Source: an uncultured Brevundimonas sp.
GTDB lineage: Bacteria; Pseudomonadota; Alphaproteobacteria; Caulobacterales; Caulobacteraceae
Direction of reading: 5' to 3'
Assembly (NCBI RefSeq): GCF_947305955.1
Contig: NZ_CAMZFB010000005.1
Span: 1 to 64,000, forward strand
DNA: 64,000 nt
The position numbers and the translations under genes were made by a program. Position 1 is the stretch's first letter, and each line of letters begins with the position of its first letter. This document shows, one piece after another, positions 55,042 to 62,279 of this stretch. The notes below the pieces were generated by a model that did not search any database, was not told the origin of the DNA, and was given only the letters and a program-made list of their open reading frames with translations.

Positions 55042-56340
55042 ATGACTGATCTCTCTCCACGCGAAATCGTATCGGAACTGGACCGCTATATTGTGGGTCA
55101 GCAGGACGCCAAGCGTGCCGTCGCGGTGGCGCTTCGCAACCGCTGGCGCCGCAAGCGCGTGCCGGAAGACCTGCGTGATGAGGTCACGCCCAAGAACATC
55201 CTGATGATCGGCCCGACGGGCGTGGGCAAGACCGAGATCGCGCGCCGCCTCGCCAAGCTGGCCGGTTCGCCCTTCCTCAAGGTCGAGGCCACCAAATTCA
55301 CCGAAGTCGGCTATGTCGGTCGCGACGTGGACCAGATCATGCGCGATCTGGTGGAAAGCGCCATCGCCATGGTGCGCGACAAACGCCGCGTCGAGGTTCA
55401 GGCCAAGGCCGAAGCTGCCGCCGAAGAACGCCTTTTGGACGCGCTCGTCGGCCCGACGTCCCAGCCCGCCACCCGCGATGCCTTCCGCAAGAAGTTGCGC
55501 GCCGGCGAGCTGGACGACAAGGAGGTCGAGATCTCGCTGGCCGATAATGCCTCGCCCCTCCAAGGCATGGATATTCCGGGCAGCAATGTCGGCATCCTCA
55601 ACCTGTCTGATATGCTGGGCAAGCTGGGCGGTGGCCGCACCAAGACCGTGCGCATGACGGTGAAGGACGCGACCCAGCCCCTGATCACCGAAGAGGCCGA
55701 CAAGCTGCTGGATCAGGACAGCCTGACCCGCGAGGCGGTGAAACTAGCCGAGAACGAGGGCATCGTCTTCCTCGACGAGATCGACAAGGTCGCCGCCCGT
55801 CAGGAAAAGGGCGGGGCCGATGTCTCGCGCGAGGGTGTGCAGCGCGACCTGCTGCCGCTGATCGAAGGCACGACGGTTTCGACCAAATACGGTCCTGTGA
55901 AGACCGACCATGTGCTGTTCATCGCGTCCGGTGCCTTCCATGTCGCCAAGCCGTCGGACCTGCTGCCGGAGCTTCAGGGCCGTCTGCCGATCCGTGTCGA
56001 GTTGAAGGCCCTGACGCGCGATGACTTCAAACGCATCCTGACCGAGCCGGAAGCCAATCTGATCCGCCAGAACCAGGCCCTGCTGGCGACCGAGGACGTG
56101 ACCGTCACCTTCACCGACGAAGCCATCGAGGCGCTGGCCGACGCGGCGGTGACCGCCAACTCGACCATCGAGAATATCGGGGCGCGCCGCCTGCAGACCG
56201 TGCTGGAGCATGTGCTGGAAGAGACCAGCTATCGCGCTTCGGACATGGCGGGCGAGACGATCGAGTTTACCGGCACGGTGGTGCGCGAGAAACTGGGCGA
56301 ACTGACCGGAAACGTGGACCTCAGCCGCTATATCCTGTGA
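55042..56340 (+). CDS. hslU: HslU ATPase (unfoldase of HslUV)
   Basis: 432 residues from ATG at 55042. AAA+ domain with Walker [13 protein letters not shown] (57-64), the I-domain (near 105-240), Walker [14 protein letters not shown] and sensor-2 [15 protein letters not shown]; the C-terminus 'DLSRYIL' docks into HslV. HslU unfolds substrates and feeds them to HslV. Translation may be linked to the structured motif just upstream. A terminator-like hairpin follows the stop. Confidence 0.97.
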   Translation: MTDLSPREIVSELDRYIVGQQDAKRAVAVALRNRWRRKRVPEDLRDEVTPKNILMIGPTGVGKTEIARRLAKLAGSPFLKVEATKFTEVGYVGRDVDQIMRDLVESAIAMVRDKRRVEVQAKAEAAAEERLLDALVGPTSQPATRDAFRKKLRAGELDDKEVEISLADNASPLQGMDIPGSNVGILNLSDMLGKLGGGRTKTVRMTVKDATQPLITEEADKLLDQDSLTREAVKLAENEGIVFLDEIDKVAARQEKGGADVSREGVQRDLLPLIEGTTVSTKYGPVKTDHVLFIASGAFHVAKPSDLLPELQGRLPIRVELKALTRDDFKRILTEPEANLIRQNQALLATEDVTVTFTDEAIEALADAAVTANSTIENIGARRLQTVLEHVLEETSYRASDMAGETIEFTGTVVREKLGELTGNVDLSRYIL

Positions 56341-56367
56341 CATAGCGGCCAAGGCCGGACGTTATGG

Positions 56368-56398
56368 ACCGTCGGGGCTTTAGGCTCCGGCGGTCTTT
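56368..56398 (+). terminator. Terminator hairpin after hslU
   Basis: An 11-bp stem ACCGTCGGGGC / GCTCCGGCGGT (two G-T pairs) with a 5-nt loop, followed by C-TTT-CT. Its loop contains the stop codon of the convergent hydrolase gene, so the hairpin is shared with coding sequence. Confidence 0.7.
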
Positions 56399-57132
56399 CT
56401 CATTTCGGAGACGGCCTGAACGAGGCGTTCCAGCTCGTGCGGCTTGGACAGGCGGTGGTCGCCGTCCTTGATGATGTCGAGGCGCACATCGCCGCCTTCA
56501 TGCTTCTCCAACAGGGCCAGCTGCATGCGCCACGGCACGCTCTCGTCCAGCTTGCCCTGCAGGATGTGGATCGGGGCGGGGATCAGGATCGGGTCGTCGA
56601 GCAGCAGCCAATCGCGGGCCTCGTCGAACATGTGCTTGGTCAGCTGATAGCTGCCGAGACCCGGATCGCTGATGGTGGCAATGCCGTCGCGCAGGATTTC
56701 CTGACGGATATGATCGGGCAGGTCCGGCCACATGAGGCGCTCGGTAAAGTCCTGTGCCGGATTCACCAGAACCATCCCCACCACGGCTTGCGGACGCGCC
56801 ACTGCCGCCAGCAGCGACACCCAGCCGCCCATCGAAGAGCCGACCAGGATCACCGGACGGGACAGTTCGTCGATCAGGGCGATGCAGTCCTCGCGCCAGC
56901 GACCGATGCTGGCTTTCGTCCAGTCACCCGATGAAACGCCATGGGCGAAATGGTCATAGCGGACATAGTTCCAGCCCTCGGCGCGGGCGGCCTCGTCCAG
57001 TGCCAGCGCCTTGGTGCCTTCCATATCCGAGCGGAAGCCGCCGACACAGATCACGACCGGACCCGAACCCTCGACCTGTTTATAGGCGATGGTTTCGCCA
57101 TCGGGACGGGCAAAGGACTTGATCTGATCCAT
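56380..57132 (-). CDS. Alpha/beta hydrolase
   Basis: 250 residues from ATG at 57132; the upstream open frame overlaps the glycosyltransferase region. Nucleophile Ser100 in VGSSMGGW, catalytic His226 in KDGDHRLSKP, and an oxyanion region VICVGGFRSDMEGTKALALD. The plan resembles ABHD10-type thioesterases or depalmitoylases. There is no signal peptide, so it should be cytoplasmic. The preceding gene (57203) is divergent. Substrate unknown. Confidence 0.88.
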   Translation of the reverse strand: MDQIKSFARPDGETIAYKQVEGSGPVVICVGGFRSDMEGTKALALDEAARAEGWNYVRYDHFAHGVSSGDWTKASIGRWREDCIALIDELSRPVILVGSSMGGWVSLLAAVARPQAVVGMVLVNPAQDFTERLMWPDLPDHIRQEILRDGIATISDPGLGSYQLTKHMFDEARDWLLLDDPILIPAPIHILQGKLDESVPWRMQLALLEKHEGGDVRLDIIKDGDHRLSKPHELERLVQAVSEMRKTAGA

Positions 57133-57202
57133 GGTCTTCCTCTCGCGCTTGGGACCGAAAACGGGTAGCCATCCTCCAATAGCAAAGTGAAGGCCGATCC
57201 GC

Positions 57203-58177
57203 GTGTCCCAATCGCCCTCCCGCGCAAATCCGCGCGTCCTGTTCATTAGTCCGAACCGTATCGGCGACAGTGTCATCGCCATGGGCATCGTGCGCGAAAT
57301 CGGGCGCCAGTGGCCGGGGGCGGATATCACGGTGGTGACGTCCGGCATGGCGTCGTCCTTCTATCGGGCCGCGCCGCAGGTGGTGAAGATCATCCCGATC
57401 AACAAGGAAAAGCGCGGCGGCCACTGGATCAAGCTGTGGAAGGCTGTGCGCGGCCAAAGCTGGGATGCGGTCATCGACACGCGCGGCTCGCTGACGGCCT
57501 ATCTGCTGAAAGCCAAGAAGCGCATCGTCTATACGCGCAAGCTGGAAACCGGAGAGCCGAAGGTTGCGGTCATCACCCGCCTGATGTCGGCCCCGCACAG
57601 CCTCGAGCCGGAACTGTTCATCGACGAGCGCGCCCGTGCCGAGGCTGCTGCCGTCATCGACCCGCAACTGCATTCGGGCGCGGGTGAGGGACCGATCCTG
57701 GCCCTTGCCCCCATCGCCCACCAGAAGGGCAAGAGCTGGCCCGCCGACCGCTGGGCCGCTCTGGTCGCCAAGCTGAAGGCCGAGCCGCGCTTTGACGGCT
57801 GGCGCTTCATGCCCGTCGGTGGTCCGGGGGACCATCCGCCTGCCGCGCCCGCACTGGCCGAGGCCGGAGATCGCGGCATCGACTGCGTTGGCAAGACCGA
57901 CATCATCGCCTCTGCCGCCGCCATCGACCGTGCGGCGCTTTTCGTCGGTAACGACAGCGGCCTGATGCACGTCTCGGCGGCCACCGGAACGCCGACGCTG
58001 GGCCTGTTCGGCCCGACCGAGTGGTGGCTGTACGGACCGCGCGGGCCAAAGACCGCGACGGTGGCGTCCAACAATACGCGCGGCCAGTTCGCACCGATCG
58101 AAGACCTGAGCGTCGAGGCCGTATTCGACGCCACGATCAAACTCTACGACACCTATTACGCCGGAGCTGCCAAGTGA
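57203..58177 (+). CDS. Glycosyltransferase family 9 protein (heptosyltransferase-like), copy 1
   Basis: 324 residues, GTG start at 57203. GT9 layout: N-terminal Rossmann VLFISPNRIGDSVIAMGIVR, 'DAVIDTRGSLTAYLL', then the C-terminal half with FVGNDSGLMHVSAATGTPTL, 'LFGPTEWWLYGP'. GT9 enzymes add heptose or similar sugars to the LPS core. It is about 45% identical by eye to the next gene and likely arose by tandem duplication. It is coupled to that gene by a 4-nt overlap. Confidence 0.88.
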   Translation: MSQSPSRANPRVLFISPNRIGDSVIAMGIVREIGRQWPGADITVVTSGMASSFYRAAPQVVKIIPINKEKRGGHWIKLWKAVRGQSWDAVIDTRGSLTAYLLKAKKRIVYTRKLETGEPKVAVITRLMSAPHSLEPELFIDERARAEAAAVIDPQLHSGAGEGPILALAPIAHQKGKSWPADRWAALVAKLKAEPRFDGWRFMPVGGPGDHPPAAPALAEAGDRGIDCVGKTDIIASAAAIDRAALFVGNDSGLMHVSAATGTPTLGLFGPTEWWLYGPRGPKTATVASNNTRGQFAPIEDLSVEAVFDATIKLYDTYYAGAAK

Positions 58178-59130
58178 CAGAGCGCCCGCAGGTCCTGTTC
58201 ATCAGCGCCGACCGCATCGGTGATGCCATCATGTCCATCGGCGCGATCCGGGAGATCGGACGCCAGATACCGGGTGCCGAGATTACGGTGGCGGTCGGCC
58301 CGACGGCGGCGGCTCTGTTCCGTGCCGCGCCCGGCGTGGTCAAGGTGATCCCGTGGAAGAAGCAGAAGCTCTCGGGCCACTGGCGCACGCTATGGCGTCA
58401 GACGGTTGGCACGAAATGGGCGATGGTCGCCGATGTGCGCGGATCGGCCATGAGCCTGTTCCTGCGTGCCAAGGAGCGCCGCCTTTACAGCCGCGCGCTG
58501 GAAAAGGGTGAGATGAAGGTCGTCACCTTCTCCAACATGATGAAGGCCAAACAGGTCGCCGAGCCAGAAATCTTTCTGGATGACACGGCCCGCGCCCGCG
58601 CCGATGGGATCATCGGCAGCAATCCGGCACCGATCATCGCCTTTGCCCCCATTTCCACCGCCGAAGACCGCAGCTGGCCCAAGGACCGCTGGGCAGGCCT
58701 GATCAAAAAACTGATGGTCGAGCCGCGCTTTGACGGCTGGCGTTTCATGGTGGTCGGTGGTCCGGGCGATCACGATGCTGCCGCGCCGTCGCTGGCCGTG
58801 GCGGGTGATCGGGGCATCGACTTTGTCGGCAAGGGCGACATTCTGGCCTCGGCAGCCGCCCTTTCGCGCGCCAGCCTTTTTGTCGGCAATGACAGCGGAC
58901 TGATGCACGTCTCGGCGGCGGCGGGCACGCCGACACTGGGCCTTTTCGGTCCCAGCGAGTGGTGGCACAAGGCGCCGTGGGGACCCAAGGGCCGCGTGCT
59001 GGCAGCGGCGCCGGTGCGGGGCGAGTTCGCATCCATTCTGAACCTGAGCGTCGATCAGGTGTGTGATGAAGTCCTCAAACTGCATGAAAGCTTTGCAGGA
59101 GCGGCCAAGGTCGCAACGACGGCGCCTTGA
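58174..59130 (+). CDS. Glycosyltransferase family 9 protein (heptosyltransferase-like), copy 2
   Basis: 318 residues, GTG start at 58174 inside GTGA overlapping the stop of copy 1; the open frame continues further upstream within copy 1 but is not coding. Same motifs: VLFISADRIGDAIMSIGAIR, MVADVRGSAMSLFLR and FVGNDSGLMHVSAAAGTPTL with 'LFGPSEWWHKAP'. The two proteins probably act on successive sugars of the lipopolysaccharide core. The copies differ most in the N-terminal acceptor-binding half, which suggests different acceptors. Confidence 0.88.
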   Translation: MTERPQVLFISADRIGDAIMSIGAIREIGRQIPGAEITVAVGPTAAALFRAAPGVVKVIPWKKQKLSGHWRTLWRQTVGTKWAMVADVRGSAMSLFLRAKERRLYSRALEKGEMKVVTFSNMMKAKQVAEPEIFLDDTARARADGIIGSNPAPIIAFAPISTAEDRSWPKDRWAGLIKKLMVEPRFDGWRFMVVGGPGDHDAAAPSLAVAGDRGIDFVGKGDILASAAALSRASLFVGNDSGLMHVSAAAGTPTLGLFGPSEWWHKAPWGPKGRVLAAAPVRGEFASILNLSVDQVCDEVLKLHESFAGAAKVATTAP

Positions 59131-59228
59131 ATTTCCGGCCTTACATCGCCATATTCCCGCCGCTGGATGCCGTCGGGAAAGCGTGGCGGTGTCCAATACA
59201 GTTTTGACCACATAAGGAAACGACGCCC

Positions 59229-59762
59229 ATTCGCCGTCCAATGCAAGCGCCGCCCGTAAAGGACGGCCCGCCGATGAACCAAGATATCCGTGCACCGCGC
59301 GTTCTGCTGATTGACCAGAACGGCGAAAAGCAGGGTATCATGCCGCTGTCCGCCGCACTCGAAGCGGCTGAAGAGGCTGGCCTCGATCTCGTTCAGATCG
59401 TGAACAATCCGGATGCGCCGGTTTGCAAAATCCTGGACTACGGCAAGCATCGTTTCCAAGAGCAGAAGAAGAAGGCCGAGGCCCGCAAGCGCCAGAAGGT
59501 CGTCGAGCTCAAAGAAATCAAGCTGCGTCCGAACATCGACACCCACGACTATGAAGTGAAGGCCAAGTCCATGCGCCGCTTCTTCGAAGAGGGCGACAAG
59601 GTGAAGGTCACCCTGCGCTTCCGCGGTCGTGAAATGGCACACCCGGACCTCGGCATGAAGCTGATGCATAAGGTGCAGGCCGACTTTGACGAAATCGCCA
59701 AGGTCGAGTTCGCACCGAAGATGGAAGGCCGTCAGATGATCATGATCCTGGCCCCGCGCTAA
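59229..59762 (+). CDS. infC: Translation initiation factor IF-3 (ATT start)
   Basis: 177 residues if translation begins at the ATT at 59229, which gives the N-terminus (I/M)[13 protein letters not shown]; an ATG four codons later would lose the conserved RRP. AAGGAAA lies upstream. Domains: N-domain [20 protein letters not shown] with [20 protein letters not shown], linker helix ([14 protein letters not shown]), C-domain [20 protein letters not shown] and [14 protein letters not shown]-3 keeps 30S subunits apart and checks start codons; an AUU start gives autoregulation in known cases. Start choice is inferred. Confidence 0.93.
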   Translation: MRRPMQAPPVKDGPPMNQDIRAPRVLLIDQNGEKQGIMPLSAALEAAEEAGLDLVQIVNNPDAPVCKILDYGKHRFQEQKKKAEARKRQKVVELKEIKLRPNIDTHDYEVKAKSMRRFFEEGDKVKVTLRFRGREMAHPDLGMKLMHKVQADFDEIAKVEFAPKMEGRQMIMILAPR

Positions 59763-59799
59763 GGATATCGATCATCCGGACTTTCCGACCGGAATACCG

Positions 59800-59833
59800 A
59801 CGCCCCGTGACCTTGGTCGCGGGGCGTTTGTGT
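59800..59833 (+). terminator. Terminator after infC
   Basis: Perfect 8-bp stem ACGCCCCG / CGGGGCGT with a 12-nt loop, then TTGTGTAT. It lies 38 nt past infC, so rpmI-rplT probably also have their own promoter in the next 170 nt. Confidence 0.72.
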
Positions 59834-60003
59834 ATCTTGGGGGCGGCCAAGCCCTTGCTTTTTGGGCGCGGGCGGCTTAGAACCCGCGCCTTCGTATCTA
59901 CGGATCGCCGGGCGAATAGGCATTGCCTGGGCGGTTCTGAAACGGACGCTACTGGATTTCTTTCGGGAATGACGGGGCGGACACTCAATCAGAGAGAGTT
60001 AAA

Positions 60004-60201
60004 ATGCCGAAGCTGAAGACGAAGTCGGGCGCCAAGAAGCGCTTCAAATTCACTGCATCGGGCAAGGTCAAGGCCGGCGTTGCTGGCAAGCGCCACCGCC
60101 TGATCAGCCACAACTCGAAGTACATCCGCCAAAACCGCGGCACTTCGGTCATGGCTGACGCCGACGCCAAGAAGATCAAGTCCTACATGCCGTACGCCTA
60201 A
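60004..60201 (+). CDS. rpmI: Ribosomal protein bL35
   Basis: 65 residues, standard length: [20 protein letters not shown], then [18 protein letters not shown] purine-rich AGAGAGAG ribosome site lies just upstream. It is the second gene of the infC-rpmI-rplT set; copy C of the structured motif lies in the 106-nt space before rplT. Confidence 0.97.
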   Translation: MPKLKTKSGAKKRFKFTASGKVKAGVAGKRHRLISHNSKYIRQNRGTSVMADADAKKIKSYMPYA

Positions 60202-60247
60202 GGCGCGGCTGACTTAATCTCCCCAAGCACTGAATTTGAATTTGTGT

Positions 60248-60285
60248 CCCTCAAGCAGTTTGTCGCCGCGCGACAAACGATAGGG
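60248..60285 (+). repeat. Structured motif copy C (rpmI-rplT spacer)
   Basis: Outer stem CCCT / AGGG, 10-nt linker CAAGCAGTTT, inner stem GTCGC / GCGAC with loop CGC (extended by GTTT / AAAC), 7-nt linker AAACGAT. It ends 22 nt before the rplT ATG. Shares linker sequence CAAGCAG with copy A and AACGAT with copy B. Confidence 0.78.
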
Positions 60286-60307
60286 CCCCCCCAAAAGGGA
60301 AAACAAC

Positions 60308-60661
60308 ATGGCTCGCGTTACCCGGGGCGTTACGTCCCACGCCAAGCACAAGAAGGTCCTGAAGCAAGCCAAGGGCTTCTACGGCCGCCGCAAGAATACC
60401 ATCCGCGCCGCCAAGGCTGCTGTTGACCGTGCCGGTCAGTACGCCTACCGCGACCGCCGCAACAAGAAGCGCAACTTCCGCGCCCTGTGGATCCAGCGCA
60501 TCAACGCTGCTGCCCGCGCTGAAGGCTTCACCTACTCGCAGTTCATCCACGGCCTCGACAAGGCTGGCATCGTTCTGGACCGTAAGGTTCTGGCTGCCAT
60601 CGCCGCTGACGAAGCTGGCTTCAAGGCAATCGCCGAGAAGGTCCGCGCTGCTCTGGCCTAA
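60308..60661 (+). CDS. rplT: Ribosomal protein bL20
   Basis: 117 residues, standard length: [40 protein letters not shown] and [20 protein letters not shown]. bL20 is an early 50S assembly protein. In Firmicutes and gammaproteobacteria it represses its own operon through the leader; here a structured motif stands 22 nt upstream, but it does not resemble those known leaders. AAAAGGGA is the ribosome site. A strong terminator follows. Confidence 0.97.
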   Translation: MARVTRGVTSHAKHKKVLKQAKGFYGRRKNTIRAAKAAVDRAGQYAYRDRRNKKRNFRALWIQRINAAARAEGFTYSQFIHGLDKAGIVLDRKVLAAIAADEAGFKAIAEKVRAALA

Positions 60662-60693
60662 GTCTTTGGCCTAAGAGAAAGCACGATCTGCTT

Positions 60694-60731
60694 AAAAAGC
60701 GCCCGCTCCGGTCAACGGGGCGGGCGTTTTT
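60694..60731 (+). terminator. Intrinsic terminator after rplT
   Basis: GC-rich stem AAAAGCGCCCGCTCCG / CGGGGCGGGCGTTTTT (one bulge) around a 5-nt loop, ending in TTTTT. It separates the ribosomal genes from pheS. Confidence 0.93.
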
Positions 60732-60801
60732 GCATTCTGGCCCCTGCACCGTCTGCTAAGAGGGTGACGAACGGGCCACGGCCCGATAAAGCACAGCGCA
60801 A

Positions 60802-61878
60802 ATGACTGATCTCGTCCAACTCGAAACCGAAATCACCCAAGCCATCGGCGCGGCAGAGACTGTCGCGGCCCTTGAAGAGGTGCGCGTTGGCGCCCTCGGC
60901 AAGTCCGGCTCGATCTCCCTCCTGCTGAAAGGCATGGGCCAGCTGAGCCCCGACGAGCGCCGCGAGCGCGGTCCGGTGCTGAACGGCCTCCGCGACCGTG
61001 TGACCACGGCGCTGAATGCCAAGAAGGCCGAACTGGAAGCGGCGGAACTGAACGCCCGCCTGCTGGCCGAGCGCGTCGATCTGACCCTGCCTTCGCGTCC
61101 GCGTCGCAAGGGCGGCGTCCACCCGACCATGCAGGTCATGGACGAGATGATCGCCATCTTCGCCGAGATGGGCTTTGCCGTCGCCGAAGGTCCCGACATT
61201 GAGGACGACTTCCACAACTTCACCGCGCTGAACTTCCCGCCGAAGCACCCCGCGCGTGAGATGCACGACACCTTCTTCCTGAAGCCGGACGCCGAGACGG
61301 GCGAGCGCAAGGTTCTGCGTACCCACACCTCGCCGGTTCAGGTGCGTACGATGATGTCGCAAAAGCCGCCGATCCGTATCATCGCGCCGGGCCGCACCTT
61401 CCGTAAGGACTCCGATGCGACCCACACCCCGATGTTCCACCAGATCGAAGGTCTGGTGATCGACCGCGACATCAACATGGGCCACCTCAAGACCACGCTT
61501 GAGACCTTCATGGCCCGCTTCTTCGAGCTGGACGACGTGCAGGCCCGCTTCCGCCCGCACCACTTCCCGTTCACCGAGCCGTCGGCTGAAATGGACATCC
61601 GCTGCGACCGTTCGGGTGGCAAGCTGGTGCTGAACACCGGCGAGGACTGGCTGGAAATTCTGGGCTGCGGCATGGTTCACCCGAACGTGCTGACCGCCTG
61701 CGGCCTCGATCCGAACGAGTATCAGGGCTTTGCCTTCGGTATGGGCGTGGACCGTCTGGCCATGCTGAAATACGGCGTGCCGGACCTGCGTCCGATGTTC
61801 GAAGCGGATACCCGCTGGCTGGCCCACTACGGCTTCTCGGCCTTCCAGGCCCCCAACCCGGCCTCGGGCCTGAGCTGA
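60802..61878 (+). CDS. pheS: Phenylalanyl-tRNA synthetase, alpha subunit
   Basis: 358 residues. Coiled-coil N-terminus ([20 protein letters not shown]), linker [20 protein letters not shown], then class II motifs: [52 protein letters not shown] and [20 protein letters not shown]. Together with PheT it charges tRNA-Phe. The two subunit genes are separated by a 390-nt gene of unknown function. Confidence 0.97.
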   Translation: MTDLVQLETEITQAIGAAETVAALEEVRVGALGKSGSISLLLKGMGQLSPDERRERGPVLNGLRDRVTTALNAKKAELEAAELNARLLAERVDLTLPSRPRRKGGVHPTMQVMDEMIAIFAEMGFAVAEGPDIEDDFHNFTALNFPPKHPAREMHDTFFLKPDAETGERKVLRTHTSPVQVRTMMSQKPPIRIIAPGRTFRKDSDATHTPMFHQIEGLVIDRDINMGHLKTTLETFMARFFELDDVQARFRPHHFPFTEPSAEMDIRCDRSGGKLVLNTGEDWLEILGCGMVHPNVLTACGLDPNEYQGFAFGMGVDRLAMLKYGVPDLRPMFEADTRWLAHYGFSAFQAPNPASGLS

Positions 61879-61889
61879 GGCACACAGTT

Positions 61890-62279
61890 ATGACTGACAA
61901 TACAGACATCACCATCCCCGCCGTCGGCGAGGGCCCCGAGTACGAAAAGATCAATATCTGGCTGCCGGCTCTGGCGCTGGAAGCGGCCCGTCGCGGCACC
62001 GCTGTGATCGAGGGCAAGACCTTCCGCAACTGCCTGATCGAAGGTCCGGCTGTGCTGCTGCCTATCGGTGCGTGCAATTTTGACGGCTGCAACATGGGTG
62101 ACGCCCAGGGCGACATCCGCAACCTGCTGCTGCAACCGCTCGGCCCGCAGAAGGTGACCGGCACCGTGGCCTTCAAGGACTGCCAGTTCATCAACTGCCA
62201 ATTCCTGCGCGTCGGTTTCACCGGCTCGCCCGACTTCCTCGAGCAGATCCAGCAGGTCCTGACCGGAGGGGCCCAGTAA
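61890..62279 (+). CDS. Hypothetical beta-helix-like protein between pheS and pheT
   Basis: 129 residues, cytoplasmic by appearance. It has two Cys/Phe-repeating stretches ([30 protein letters not shown] and [18 protein letters not shown]) that look like turns of a right-handed beta-helix or pentapeptide-type sheet. It starts 11 nt after pheS and its TAA overlaps the pheT ATG (TAATG), so it is made with the synthetase. Not a recognised part of the enzyme. Function unknown; a role in synthetase or tRNA biology is only suggested by position. Confidence 0.8.
   Translation: MTDNTDITIPAVGEGPEYEKINIWLPALALEAARRGTAVIEGKTFRNCLIEGPAVLLPIGACNFDGCNMGDAQGDIRNLLLQPLGPQKVTGTVAFKDCQFINCQFLRVGFTGSPDFLEQIQQVLTGGAQ

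Noticed and set aside
59920-59960. A fourth copy of the structured motif (CGCCGGGCGAATAGG before rpmI)
   Set aside because: It has a CGC/GCG hairpin followed by AATAG, but the CARGYAG linker, outer stem and linker lengths are missing.
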